From NCBI GenBank assembly GCA_029782225.1, contig JAKOVF010000403.1:1-38674 (forward strand): a DNA stretch of 38,674 nt, in the 5' to 3' direction. The notes beneath the pieces are model-generated. The model had not been told where the DNA came from. It saw only the letters and a list, made by a program, of their open reading frames with translations, and did not search any database. The position numbers and the translations under genes were made by a program. The first letter of the stretch is position 1; the number at the start of each line of letters is the position of its first letter. Origin of the DNA: Chloroflexota bacterium (GTDB lineage Bacteria; Chloroflexota; Anaerolineae; Anaerolineales; Villigracilaceae). Positions 23,999 through 31,101 of the stretch are shown here, piece by piece.

Positions 23999-25165
23999 CT
24001 ATGGCGAGGTCTGCGTGCCTTCGACAGCAACTCCGACCCAGGAAAATACGCGTTTATCACTGGTTGCACCTGCGGAGACCCAGATCGTCTGTCCCTGCTC
24101 ATCGGTACCGGCCTGTCGCACGGGGGTGATCCACCAACGCAGCACGTGGGCCAGATTGTCTTTCGGGCGGAAGGAAGTTGGCACGATATATTTCGTATCC
24201 GCGACGAAATCGGTGAGACGGCGAGTCTGGTCTGCCGTAATGTCTTCGACCGTGATTTGATATGCTTCACCATCACGCAGTGTGCCGACAGACGCCCACT
24301 GCAATGTGACAACATCATTTGCCAGGGTGAAGGCCGCGCCGTCCCCGGGCAGGAGCAGGTTCGGAGCGGGGTACGGCGGCGGAATGGTTGCGGTTGGCGT
24401 TGGGCCGGGGGTGGCGGCGCGCATACAGAGAGGAATGGTCAAATTTGTGCCGATAAATACGTTGTCCGTTGTGAGACCGTTGTATTCCTTGATCGCTGCC
24501 GCGGGCACCGCATAATTCAGGGAAATGCTGGAAAGCGTATCGCCTTCATTGACGGTGATCACAACCTTCTGGCATGCGTCTTTTGTTGCGTCGGCTGCGG
24601 GCAGCGTGCTGGTCGGAGCAGGTGGAGGGGTAGGGGTTGGATAAGGAATCTTCAATTTCTGTCCCAGGCTGATTGGACAGGTGGAGGGCAGATTATTCAG
24701 GATGATGATGCTGTTGATGGAAACACCGAAGTTATACGCGAGCAGAGAGCAGGTCTCACCGGCGCCAACCGTATAGTCAAATGGCGGCTGAGGGGTAAGC
24801 GTTGGGGATGGGGTGATTGTGTAGATTTCAGTGGGTGTGCCGGTTTGAGTCAGCGTGGCGGTGACTGTTGGCGTTTCCTGGGGACCGGCAGCAGCCTGCG
24901 GGTTAATGGTTCGCACATAGAAGAATACACCAACTCCGATGGCTACCAGGATCACCGCCAGGATGCCCAGCGCGGCCGGCAGGCTCAATGTGATTTCCGG
25001 CATGCGGCTCGCCTGAACAGACTTTTCAGTTTTTTTTGCGGTTTTGGGCTCGGGCTTTGCACCCAGGTCCGTCCCGCAAACGAGACAGCGGGTGGCATTC
25101 TCGCTTAACCGAGTGCCACAAGTCGGACAAACTTTTGTTTTCGTTGAAGCAGGTTCTGGACTCAT
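23999..25165 (-). CDS. Zinc-ribbon, membrane-anchored protein with two LysM domains
   Basis: The 388-aa protein has an unusual order of parts. A zinc ribbon lies at the N-terminus (CPTC and CLVC; Cys 13, 16, 27, 30), then a charged linker and one membrane helix (about 61-84). A Thr/Pro-rich linker follows, then two LysM domains (about 129-175, YTVGAGETCSLLAYNFGVSI; and 198-243, VNEGDTLSSISLNYAVPAAA). The C-terminal region (about 265-385) is strand-rich and resembles a fibronectin-like module. The zinc ribbon should be cytoplasmic and the LysM part outside, where it may bind peptidoglycan or another N-acetylglucosamine polymer. Gene appears leaderless: TATAAT is 10 nt before the ATG. Confidence 0.88.
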   Translation of the reverse strand: MSPEPASTKTKVCPTCGTRLSENATRCLVCGTDLGAKPEPKTAKKTEKSVQASRMPEITLSLPAALGILAVILVAIGVGVFFYVRTINPQAAAGPQETPTVTATLTQTGTPTEIYTITPSPTLTPQPPFDYTVGAGETCSLLAYNFGVSINSIIILNNLPSTCPISLGQKLKIPYPTPTPPPAPTSTLPAADATKDACQKVVITVNEGDTLSSISLNYAVPAAAIKEYNGLTTDNVFIGTNLTIPLCMRAATPGPTPTATIPPPYPAPNLLLPGDGAAFTLANDVVTLQWASVGTLRDGEAYQITVEDITADQTRRLTDFVADTKYIVPTSFRPKDNLAHVLRWWITPVRQAGTDEQGQTIWVSAGATSDKRVFSWVGVAVEGTQTSP

Positions 25166-25175
25166 ACGGGGCCGA

Positions 25176-25181
25176 ATTATA
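25176..25181 (-). promoter_or_regulatory. -10 box immediately upstream of the LysM protein gene (leaderless)
   Basis: TATAAT on the minus strand ends 10 nt before the ATG at 25165. The intervening TCGGCCCCGT has no ribosome binding site. Confidence 0.55.
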
Positions 25182-25299
25182 CCATCGAATATTTTGATGA
25201 ATTTTCAGCCGACCTGGGTGGAAAATCGACCGTTTTTCTCTCAATTTCACTACGCGGGCCAGGCAGGCTCAGTATAACCGCCGGGAAGCCACGCCGCTT

Positions 25300-25587
25300 C
25301 TACGTTCCCTCTACGACCACCATATTGCTCGTCGCATATTTGTGACGCAAAGCTTTTATCGGTTCGTATTCCGGCGAGTTCAGCCATTCCTTGGCTCTCT
25401 CCAGGCTCTCAAACTCTAGGATGACGAGGCGTTTGGCCTGCCATTCGCCCTCGAGCGTCTCGTTCCTGCCGCCCCGTGCCAGGTATCGACCGCCAAAGTG
25501 GGCCACCGTCGGGGGCGCAAGTTTGACATATTCCCTGTAACCCTCCGGGTCAAGGACATTGATATCCACGATCACATAAGCTGTCAT
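25300..25587 (-). CDS. DUF1330 domain protein
   Basis: The 95-aa protein is a complete DUF1330 member with a ferredoxin-like alpha/beta (dimeric barrel) pattern. It starts TAYVIVDINVLDPEGYREYV, continues FGGRYLARGG, and has the conserved RLVILEFESLERAKEWLNSP and ending YEPIKALRHKY. These proteins form dimers; the activity is unknown. A strong GGAGG precedes the ATG, and the start is 9 bp after the CNNM/CBS gene, so they form an operon. Confidence 0.93.
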   Translation of the reverse strand: MTAYVIVDINVLDPEGYREYVKLAPPTVAHFGGRYLARGGRNETLEGEWQAKRLVILEFESLERAKEWLNSPEYEPIKALRHKYATSNMVVVEGT

Positions 25588-25596
25588 GGTTTCCTC

Positions 25597-26931
25597 CTAT
25601 TCTGGTGGCTGAGGTTGGTTTCCGGATGGAGGCTTGGGCAACGTGGTGACCAGGACCTTATCCACGCGATGGCCGTCCATGTCAACGATCTCGAAGCGGA
25701 GGCCGTGCCACTCGAAGTGGTCAGCAGTCTGGGGCACCCGTCCGAGCGAGACCATCATGAATCCGCTCAGGGTTTCGTATTCGTCTTCATGAGGCAGGGC
25801 ATCCAGCTTGAAGATTTCTTTGAACTCATCCACTTCCAGCATACCATCCAGAAGCCAGGAGCCGTCCTGTCTCTGCGTGGCCTGCGGCTCCTCCATTTCG
25901 ATCTCTCCGACAATCTCTTCGATCACATCATTGACCGTAAGCAGGCCCTGCAGGCCGCCAAATTCATCTATGACCATCAGGAGTTCTGTTCCCTTTTCCT
26001 TGAAGATTTCCAGAGCGCGTGAAGCGAACATGGTCTCAGGGATGAAATATGCCGGCTTGATCAAATCCTTAAGTTTGATGGGTTGGCCGGAGAGACTCTG
26101 GATCAAAAGGTCGCGCGATTTGACGATGCCTGCTATCGTTTCGAGCGAATCCTGACTCACGGGAAAGCGTGAAAACTCGCTCTGCGAGACCTTCTGCAGG
26201 ATCTCTTCTGCATTATCGTGAATATCCAGCCAGACAATTTCCGTGCGCGGGCTCATCAACGAATAGACGCGCTGGTCGCCAAGACTGAAGATACCCTCGA
26301 CCATATCCTGCTCGGCCTCTTTGAAGACCCCGGCCTGTGTGCCCTGATCCATCAACACCTGTATTTCCTCTTCTGTGACCGGCGGCATATCGGTAGGCTT
26401 GACACCCATGACGCGCAGGACCGCGTCCGTGGAAATGCTCAACAGTTTTACAAAAGGGGAGAAGATCTTTGAAAAAAACAGCATCGGCGAGCTTACCGCG
26501 CCAGAGACCGCCTCCGGGTCGCGCAGTGCCAGTCGCTTTGGCACAAGCTCGCCCAGTACCAACGAAAGGTAGGTGACCGGGAGCACGCCTACGATCAGCC
26601 CGATCATTTCGCTATACGGCTGCAGCGCTGGAAATCCTTCGAGCTTTCCATTAAGCCATACGCCCAGCGTAGCGCCGGTCAGGGCACCGATCAACAGATC
26701 AATGGAGGTAATACCAATTTGAATAACGGACAGGAATTGATTGGGATTCTCGGTCAGGAGCAGGACTCGTTCCGCTCGTTTATCCCCTTTGTTACTTTGG
26801 TTTTGCAAACGAGCCTTGCGTACAGAGAGAAGTGCGGCCTCTGCCATTGCAAGTACCCCGTTGACCAGGAGTAGAACACCGATGGCAATGAGACCGCTTG
26901 TGAAATTCACTTGTAGGGGGATTTCAGACAT
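25597..26931 (-). CDS. CNNM/CorC-type membrane protein with CBS pair
   Basis: The 444-aa protein starts at the ATG at 26931; a TTG at 26946 is an alternative. It has an N-terminal DUF21/CNNM membrane domain with three or four helices (about 1-200, including VLAMAEAALLSVRKARLQN and LSLVLGELVPKRLALRDPEA), a CBS pair (about 210-335; VYSLMSPRTEIVWLD, ELLMVIDEFGGLQGLLTVND) and a C-terminal CorC/HlyC domain (about 345-440). Family members are often called hemolysins, but characterised relatives act in magnesium or other divalent metal efflux and resistance. It is the second to last gene of the selD-48aa-CNNM-DUF1330 run. Confidence 0.92.
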   Translation of the reverse strand: MSEIPLQVNFTSGLIAIGVLLLVNGVLAMAEAALLSVRKARLQNQSNKGDKRAERVLLLTENPNQFLSVIQIGITSIDLLIGALTGATLGVWLNGKLEGFPALQPYSEMIGLIVGVLPVTYLSLVLGELVPKRLALRDPEAVSGAVSSPMLFFSKIFSPFVKLLSISTDAVLRVMGVKPTDMPPVTEEEIQVLMDQGTQAGVFKEAEQDMVEGIFSLGDQRVYSLMSPRTEIVWLDIHDNAEEILQKVSQSEFSRFPVSQDSLETIAGIVKSRDLLIQSLSGQPIKLKDLIKPAYFIPETMFASRALEIFKEKGTELLMVIDEFGGLQGLLTVNDVIEEIVGEIEMEEPQATQRQDGSWLLDGMLEVDEFKEIFKLDALPHEDEYETLSGFMMVSLGRVPQTADHFEWHGLRFEIVDMDGHRVDKVLVTTLPKPPSGNQPQPPE

Positions 26932-26998
26932 CTTTTTCCAGAACAATAATGAAAGCTTCCTTTATTGTACCCGATTGATGAGCCAATTGAAGAATGGA

Positions 26999-27145
26999 TC
27001 AATCCTTCTTCTCGAGCCTCTTCTCGATATTCTTCAACCGTTCATCCATGCGCGCGTGATAACGCGCCACGATCACAGGGACAATGACCAGCAGCAGAAC
27101 GAGGCCACAGGTCAGGGCTAATTCAAAGATACCGATTCGAAACAT
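26999..27145 (-). CDS. 48-aa single-helix membrane protein directly after selD
   Basis: This short gene is supported by AGGAAG before the ATG at 27145 and by its position only 6 bp after the selD stop codon. The sequence has one hydrophobic segment (about 6-28, including ELALTCGLVLLLVIVPVIVA) and then a highly charged tail (RYHARMDERLKNIEKRLEKK) that is probably a short coiled coil. No family was recognised. It could be a small membrane-bound regulator or accessory protein; nothing links it to selenium beyond its position. Confidence 0.7.
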   Translation of the reverse strand: MFRIGIFELALTCGLVLLLVIVPVIVARYHARMDERLKNIEKRLEKKD

Positions 27146-27151
27146 CGCTTC

Positions 27152-28210
27152 CTACCTGACCTGTACTCCGCTGCCGTTATGGACAACACCCACAACGCTG
27201 GCAAATTGGCCGAGTTCCGCCGCGCGCGCGAGGAACGCGTCCAGTTTCTCGCGCGGCACGCCGAGCAGGAGACCGCCGCTCGTCTGTGGATCGAATAACA
27301 GCATCTGCGCCGGCTCATCTATCCTTTCATCGAACTGCACATTCGGGCCAAAGTGCATCTGATTATCGAACGCGCCGCCGGGGAAAAATCCTTTCTCGGC
27401 ATATTTGCGTGCACCGCTGATGAATGGGATCTTTGCGTATTCAAGGTGCAATGAAACATCTGACGCCTCAGCCATCTCGGAGCCGTGCCCCAGCAGGCTG
27501 AACCCGGTAATGTCCGTGCCAGCGCGCAAACCAAATTCCACGGCAAGTTGACCGGCCGTTTTATTGAGCCGTTTCATCCAGTCCACGGCTTCCTGAATGT
27601 CGGACGCTTCTACTTTTTCCTGCTTCAATGCTGTGGTCGTGACGCCCATTCCCAGCGGCTTTGTCAGCACGAGGGCATCGCCCTCACGCAAGCCGCCTTT
27701 TGTCAGCATCGTGCGCGGGTCAAGGAAACCAATCGCGACCAGTCCATACTTTGGCTCTTTGTCTTTCACCGTATGCCCACCGGCGATCACCACGCCGGCC
27801 TCGCGTGCCTTCTCTGCGCCGCCGCGCATAATTTCACTGGAAATTTCCGGTGGCAGGTTATCCGGCAGGGCAGCGATGTTCAACGCCAGGAAGGGCGTCC
27901 CGCCCATGGCGTATACGTCAGAGAGACTATTGGCCGCAGCGATGGAGCCGTAGTCATACGCATCATCCACTACAGGTGTGAAGAAGTCCGTGGTCACTAC
28001 GAGCGCTTTGTCCTCGCTTAAACGCCAAACGGCCGCGTCATCCGGGCCGGCGAGGCCCACCAAAAGGTCCGGATAAGAGGTGGGATCGAAGATGTCTTTG
28101 ACAGGACGCAGGACCTGCGTCAGCGCGTCCGCGCTTAGTTTGGACGCTCAACCCGCGCAGGCGGAGAGAGTTGTCAACCTGATTTCGCGTCCGCTTTGTG
28201 GAATGGGCAT
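27152..28210 (-). CDS. selD: Selenide, water dikinase SelD, selenocysteine-containing (UGA at codon 21)
   Basis: SelD makes selenophosphate from selenide and ATP, the selenium donor for selenocysteine and seleno-tRNA. A reading frame without UGA covers only codons from 28063 on, but upstream the same frame continues through an in-frame TGA (28150-28148) to an ATG at 28210 preceded by GGAG. The resulting N-terminus reads MPIPQSGREIRLTTLSACAG, then U, then ASKLSADALTQVLRPV. The U aligns with active-site Cys17 of E. coli SelD and is followed by the essential Lys (U-A-S-K versus C-G-C-K). Downstream are GPDDAAVW, VTTDFFTPVVDD and GGHTVKDKEP, all typical. Full length is 352 residues, normal for the family. 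A SECIS-like hairpin follows the UGA. Confidence 0.93.
28105..28150 (-). promoter_or_regulatory. Sec UGA codon and SECIS-like hairpin in selD
   Basis: In the mRNA the UGA (28150-28148) is followed after 26 nt by GACGCAGGUCCUGCGUC (28121-28105). This is a 7-bp stem with GUC at the tip, close to the GCAGGUCUGC tip of the E. coli fdhF SECIS element. The distance to the loop (about 33 nt) is within the range accepted for bacterial SECIS elements. A further stem, GCGUCC with GGACGC, directly follows the UGA. Confidence 0.75.
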
Positions 28211-28227
28211 CTCATCTCCAAAATGAG

Positions 28228-28263
28228 AGTGACCAGCGCCAGTCTTACTCGGCTCTGGTCACT
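28228..28263 (-). terminator. Terminator-like hairpin between the SPFH gene and selD
   Basis: The stem has 9 perfect pairs (AGTGACCAG and CTGGTCACT) plus GCC/GGC after a one-base mismatch. On the minus strand it is followed by CTCATTTTGG, a weak T tail that leads straight into the selD ribosome binding site. It may reduce read-through from the SPFH gene. Confidence 0.55.
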
Positions 28264-28290
28264 GCACTGATTACTAAAAACTGATCACTG
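28263..28290 (-). repeat. 7-bp tandem units after the SPFH gene
   Basis: Reading the minus strand from 28290: CAGTGAT, CAGTTTT, TAGTAAT, CAGTGCA, four units with a CAGTNAT-like pattern. They start 2 bp after the stop codon of the SPFH gene and run into the following hairpin. Confidence 0.7.
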
Positions 28291-28292
28291 AA

Positions 28293-29315
28293 CTACTGCT
28301 GCGTAGCAGGGGTGGCTGCTCCCGGCAACGGCAGGATGAACTGATTTCCGGTTGGGATAAAGATGGTCTGTACGCCTGCCGCGAGCTTTTGCACATAAAG
28401 ATACTGCACAAGCTCCGGCGTGATGGACTGGCTGATGGTCTGATTGGCTTTTGCCTCTGCATCTGCCTGGATAATTCGGGATTGCGCTGCACCCTGCGCC
28501 GCAATGACAGCGGCGTCAGCCTGGCCCTGAGCCACTTGCCGCGCCTGCTCGGCTTCCTGTTTCCTCTGCTCAACGACAAACTTAGCCTGTTGTGCCTGCT
28601 GCTCGGCGATCTGTTTCTGCTCCACGGCCGCCGCGTATTCATCGCTGAAGCGGATATTTCGAAGCAGGAAATCGGTCATGGTGATATTGTTGGCGGCCAG
28701 ATTCGTGCTGATCTCATCTCTGATGGCCTGCTCCAGTTCATTGCGCTTTGTGCTGACAATTTCCTCCACGCCGAATTGCGAAACGGCATCGCGAATGGCG
28801 GCGCGCGCTACTGGCCGGACCACATTCTGTTCATAGCGGTTCTGCCAGGTGATATGCAGTTGGATCAATTTTGCGGGATCAATTGCATAAATAACGGAAG
28901 CGTCAAGGAAAACCTGTTGGCCATCTTTCGTGCGCGCCTGAATTGAGTCATCACCCTGCACAGCGCCCTCGCTTGAGGCTGTGGCCATGGTATATGTCTG
29001 CTTCGCAATCGAGTACTTCTGCACGCTCTCAACAAAGGGAATGATCCAATGCAGGCCCGGTCCCAATGGCTGTAAACGATAACCATTGGGTTGGAAGGCT
29101 GAGATCACAACACCATACTCATCGGCCTGCAGAAATACCAATCCTGCGCCCACTGAAGTCAAAAGGATGGCAGCGACCAGCAGAAGAATCGCCAGGGTCG
29201 AGAATCCTTTTGCAGGTTGGTTGCGGCTCGAGCGGATGAACATGGTCACGATCACACCGAGAAACGCGATCCATGCAATGGTTGCAATACCTTGAAATGC
29301 TGCAGAAATGTTCAT
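28293..29315 (-). CDS. SPFH/prohibitin-like membrane protein
   Basis: The 340-aa protein has two N-terminal membrane helices (about 10-27 and 38-60) and an SPFH (band 7) domain (about 60-240). The latter shows VISAFQPNGYRLQPLGPGLH, VFLDASVIYAID and RNELEQAIRDEISTNLAANN. An Ala/Gln/Glu-rich coiled coil (about 235-300, EQKQIAEQQAQQAKFVVEQR and following) drives oligomer formation. Prohibitin-like proteins form large ring or cage assemblies in the membrane and often modulate FtsH; an ftsH gene is present in this window but 13 kb away. GGAGG before the ATG and TATAAT upstream mark its expression signals. Confidence 0.92.
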   Translation of the reverse strand: MNISAAFQGIATIAWIAFLGVIVTMFIRSSRNQPAKGFSTLAILLLVAAILLTSVGAGLVFLQADEYGVVISAFQPNGYRLQPLGPGLHWIIPFVESVQKYSIAKQTYTMATASSEGAVQGDDSIQARTKDGQQVFLDASVIYAIDPAKLIQLHITWQNRYEQNVVRPVARAAIRDAVSQFGVEEIVSTKRNELEQAIRDEISTNLAANNITMTDFLLRNIRFSDEYAAAVEQKQIAEQQAQQAKFVVEQRKQEAEQARQVAQGQADAAVIAAQGAAQSRIIQADAEAKANQTISQSITPELVQYLYVQKLAAGVQTIFIPTGNQFILPLPGAATPATQQ

Positions 29316-29338
29316 TGGTCCTCCAATATGTATTCGTT

Positions 29339-29344
29339 ATTATA
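29339..29344 (-). promoter_or_regulatory. -10 box of the SPFH gene
   Basis: TATAAT on the minus strand lies 23 bp before the ATG, with GGAGG in between. It is part of a short divergent promoter region shared with the PyrK-like gene. Confidence 0.55.
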
Positions 29345-29371
29345 CTTCTTGTCCGCCTCAATGTTCCGTGA

Positions 29372-29377
29372 TAGTAT
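29372..29377 (+). promoter_or_regulatory. Possible -10 box of the PyrK-like gene (leaderless)
   Basis: TAGTAT ends 6 nt before the ATG at 29384, and there is no Shine-Dalgarno. The match to TATAAT is 4 of 6. Confidence 0.4.
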
Positions 29378-29383
29378 CGCGCT

Positions 29384-30055
29384 ATGCATAACGGACAAGG
29401 GCAGTTGGTTGAGACTTTTGTGGACTCCGGGGGACGGATCGTTTGCCCGGCCGAACTCATCCCTGCCTCCGGCCAATACGTCCTTGCCCACACAGACGTA
29501 TCAGAATCCCCGCTGGCTGTTCCCGTTTTCTTTTCAGAATCGGCACCAAACGGTTTTCGCGCCGCCGCATCCCTGCCCGCAACATGGATGCCGGGCGTGC
29601 GACTTTTCTTGCGCGGTCCGCTTGGACGTGGATTTGCCCTTCCGTCCTCCGCACGCCGCGTCGCCGCGATTGCATTTGATGATTCCTCTGCGCGCCTGCG
29701 TGGGCTGATTCCCCCGGCATTGAAAGCTGGGGCCGCGGTCACGCTTGTTTGTGGTGGTGCACCCGACGGACTCTCCGAGGAAGTGGAAGTCCAGCCTTTG
29801 GAATCGATCAGTGAGGTTTACGCATGGGCGGATTTTGTCGCCATTGATATTGCACGCGAGAACCTGCCCGGGCTTAGATCCGTGCTGAATGGGGCAGGTC
29901 AGGTCCATGGGAAGGCTGAGACGCAGGTTTTGGTCCGCACGCCCATGCCGTGTGGGGCGATGGCAGAATGCGGAGTCTGTGCTGTTGTATTGAAAGACAA
30001 CTGGGTCATGGTTTGCAGAGATGGTCCGGTGTTTGATCTTGCAGAGTTAAAATAA
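29384..30055 (+). CDS. PyrK-like iron-sulfur protein with degenerate nucleotide-binding site
   Basis: The 223-aa protein resembles the dihydroorotate dehydrogenase electron-transfer subunit. It keeps the GPLGRGF turn (78-84) and the C-terminal 2Fe-2S motif PCGAMAECGVC...VCRDGPVF, with Cys 190, 196, 199 and 211. The Gly-rich NAD loop that should follow GPLG (GGGxGxAPL) is replaced by IAFDDSSARLRGL, and the FAD-binding N-terminal barrel is short. It may therefore pass electrons without binding NAD, or act only through the Fe-S cluster. No pyrD lies next to it, so a pyrimidine role is unproven. The start has no ribosome binding site (see the box just upstream). Confidence 0.8.
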   Translation: MHNGQGQLVETFVDSGGRIVCPAELIPASGQYVLAHTDVSESPLAVPVFFSESAPNGFRAAASLPATWMPGVRLFLRGPLGRGFALPSSARRVAAIAFDDSSARLRGLIPPALKAGAAVTLVCGGAPDGLSEEVEVQPLESISEVYAWADFVAIDIARENLPGLRSVLNGAGQVHGKAETQVLVRTPMPCGAMAECGVCAVVLKDNWVMVCRDGPVFDLAELK

Positions 30056-30056
30056 C

Positions 30057-30093
30057 AGCGTTCCGAAGAGGCAAAACTTCGGAACGCTTCTTC
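30057..30093 (+). terminator. Intrinsic terminator of the PyrK-like gene
   Basis: A perfect 12-bp stem, AGCGTTCCGAAG (30057-30068) and CTTCGGAACGCT (30077-30088), encloses an 8-nt loop. The tail is TCTTC. It starts right after the stop codon. Confidence 0.85.
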
Positions 30094-30107
30094 TGCAGGC
30101 GGGAAAT

Positions 30108-31049
30108 TTAATACCAGATTCTGAATGATGTCGTTGTGCTTCCGCTCAGGCCGTTGTACGTGCAGACTACATCCGTGTAAATCAGACTTCCATACGGCTG
30201 ATTCCCGAAAGAAAGAGCTGCCATCCCCACCCCGTTCGTATTGGTGGCGACCGTGCTTGAGTCCGAGCGCCCATCCGGCCAATGGACTGTCGTTGTGCAA
30301 CTGGCGTTTGAAACTGGCTGCAAAGCTTGATCCTGGACGATGATGAAGATCAATTGTGAATCTGCCGCCAGTGTCACGGCCTTCCAGACGAATGCGCGCA
30401 CCTGCAAACTGACCACGCCGGCGGGCGTATTATCCAGCGGATTCACCGGCGGCAGCAGGCCGGGGTCTTCAGCCAGTTGATCGAAGTACATCCTGCCGAG
30501 GTCAGAGACCACCACGCGCTGGCCTTCCGGTTTCCACGGCTGCCATTCCAGCCGCGCCTTCTCGAAATACTGAACGATGATGTTATCGTGGTATTCAAAG
30601 GGGGAAATCGGGTACCCAAACTGATTGGCACCGCCGTATTCATCAAAGAATTCAAGAAAAGCAAAACAGACTGAAAAGCCTGTTTGCGTGAATTCGCGGC
30701 ACGCGAAAGGAGCGTACACGTCGAGAGGGCTGGCGGGTACATACATCGCACGTCCCAGCGCGGTGACCTGAACACGCTGTCCTTCCGGGAGGTCTGCTTG
30801 ATATTCAAAACGGGCACGCTGGAAATACTGCACCCGTTTGCCATCCTTGCTGGTGATCTCCTCAGTGATTGGATAACCGTAGAGAAGCAGCGCGTTGGGA
30901 TTGCTGTTGTAAAACGCCAAGAATTCCCCGCTGACGTTATGCCCGGTTTCATTGAAATACTTGAAATCCGCGGCCTGAGCGCGAACAGAGGACCAATTAA
31001 AGCTGACGAGCAGAATCGAAAGTAAAAGAGAATGAACCCGACGGGTCAT
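30108..31049 (-). CDS. Secreted protein with two Chloroflexota-type GYPI repeats
   Basis: The 313-aa protein starts at the ATG at 31049. A signal peptide (MTRRVHSLLLSILLVSF, cleavage near VRAQA) leads to two tandem repeats. Repeat 1 is FNETGHNVSGEFLAFYNSNP...YGYPITEE...VQYFQRARFEY...ALGRAMY; repeat 2 is FTQTGFSVCFAFLEFFDEYG...FGYPISPF...VQYFEKARLEW...DLGRMYF. This repeat is common in secreted Chloroflexota proteins and has no known function; it may bind carbohydrate. The C-terminal 100 residues form a beta-sandwich with YNGLSGSTTTSFR and two Cys. TATAAT lies 15 bp upstream of the start. Confidence 0.8.
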   Translation of the reverse strand: MTRRVHSLLLSILLVSFNWSSVRAQAADFKYFNETGHNVSGEFLAFYNSNPNALLLYGYPITEEITSKDGKRVQYFQRARFEYQADLPEGQRVQVTALGRAMYVPASPLDVYAPFACREFTQTGFSVCFAFLEFFDEYGGANQFGYPISPFEYHDNIIVQYFEKARLEWQPWKPEGQRVVVSDLGRMYFDQLAEDPGLLPPVNPLDNTPAGVVSLQVRAFVWKAVTLAADSQLIFIIVQDQALQPVSNASCTTTVHWPDGRSDSSTVATNTNGVGMAALSFGNQPYGSLIYTDVVCTYNGLSGSTTTSFRIWY

Positions 31050-31064
31050 ATCCGCACCAATTTG

Positions 31065-31070
31065 ATTATA
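31065..31070 (-). promoter_or_regulatory. -10 box of the secreted repeat protein gene
   Basis: TATAAT on the minus strand ends 15 nt before the ATG at 31049. A GTGACC element 16 bp upstream matches TTGACA in 4 of 6. The leader would be only about 8 nt. Confidence 0.55.
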
Positions 31071-31101
31071 CTCAGAATCCCCCAAAGGTCACATTACAAA
31101 G

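Noticed and set aside
28148..28150. In-frame TGA in selD as a nonsense mutation or wrong start
   Set aside because: The codons on both sides give a conserved SelD active-site motif, UGA falls at the catalytic Cys position, and a SECIS-like hairpin follows. Selenocysteine is the simpler reading.
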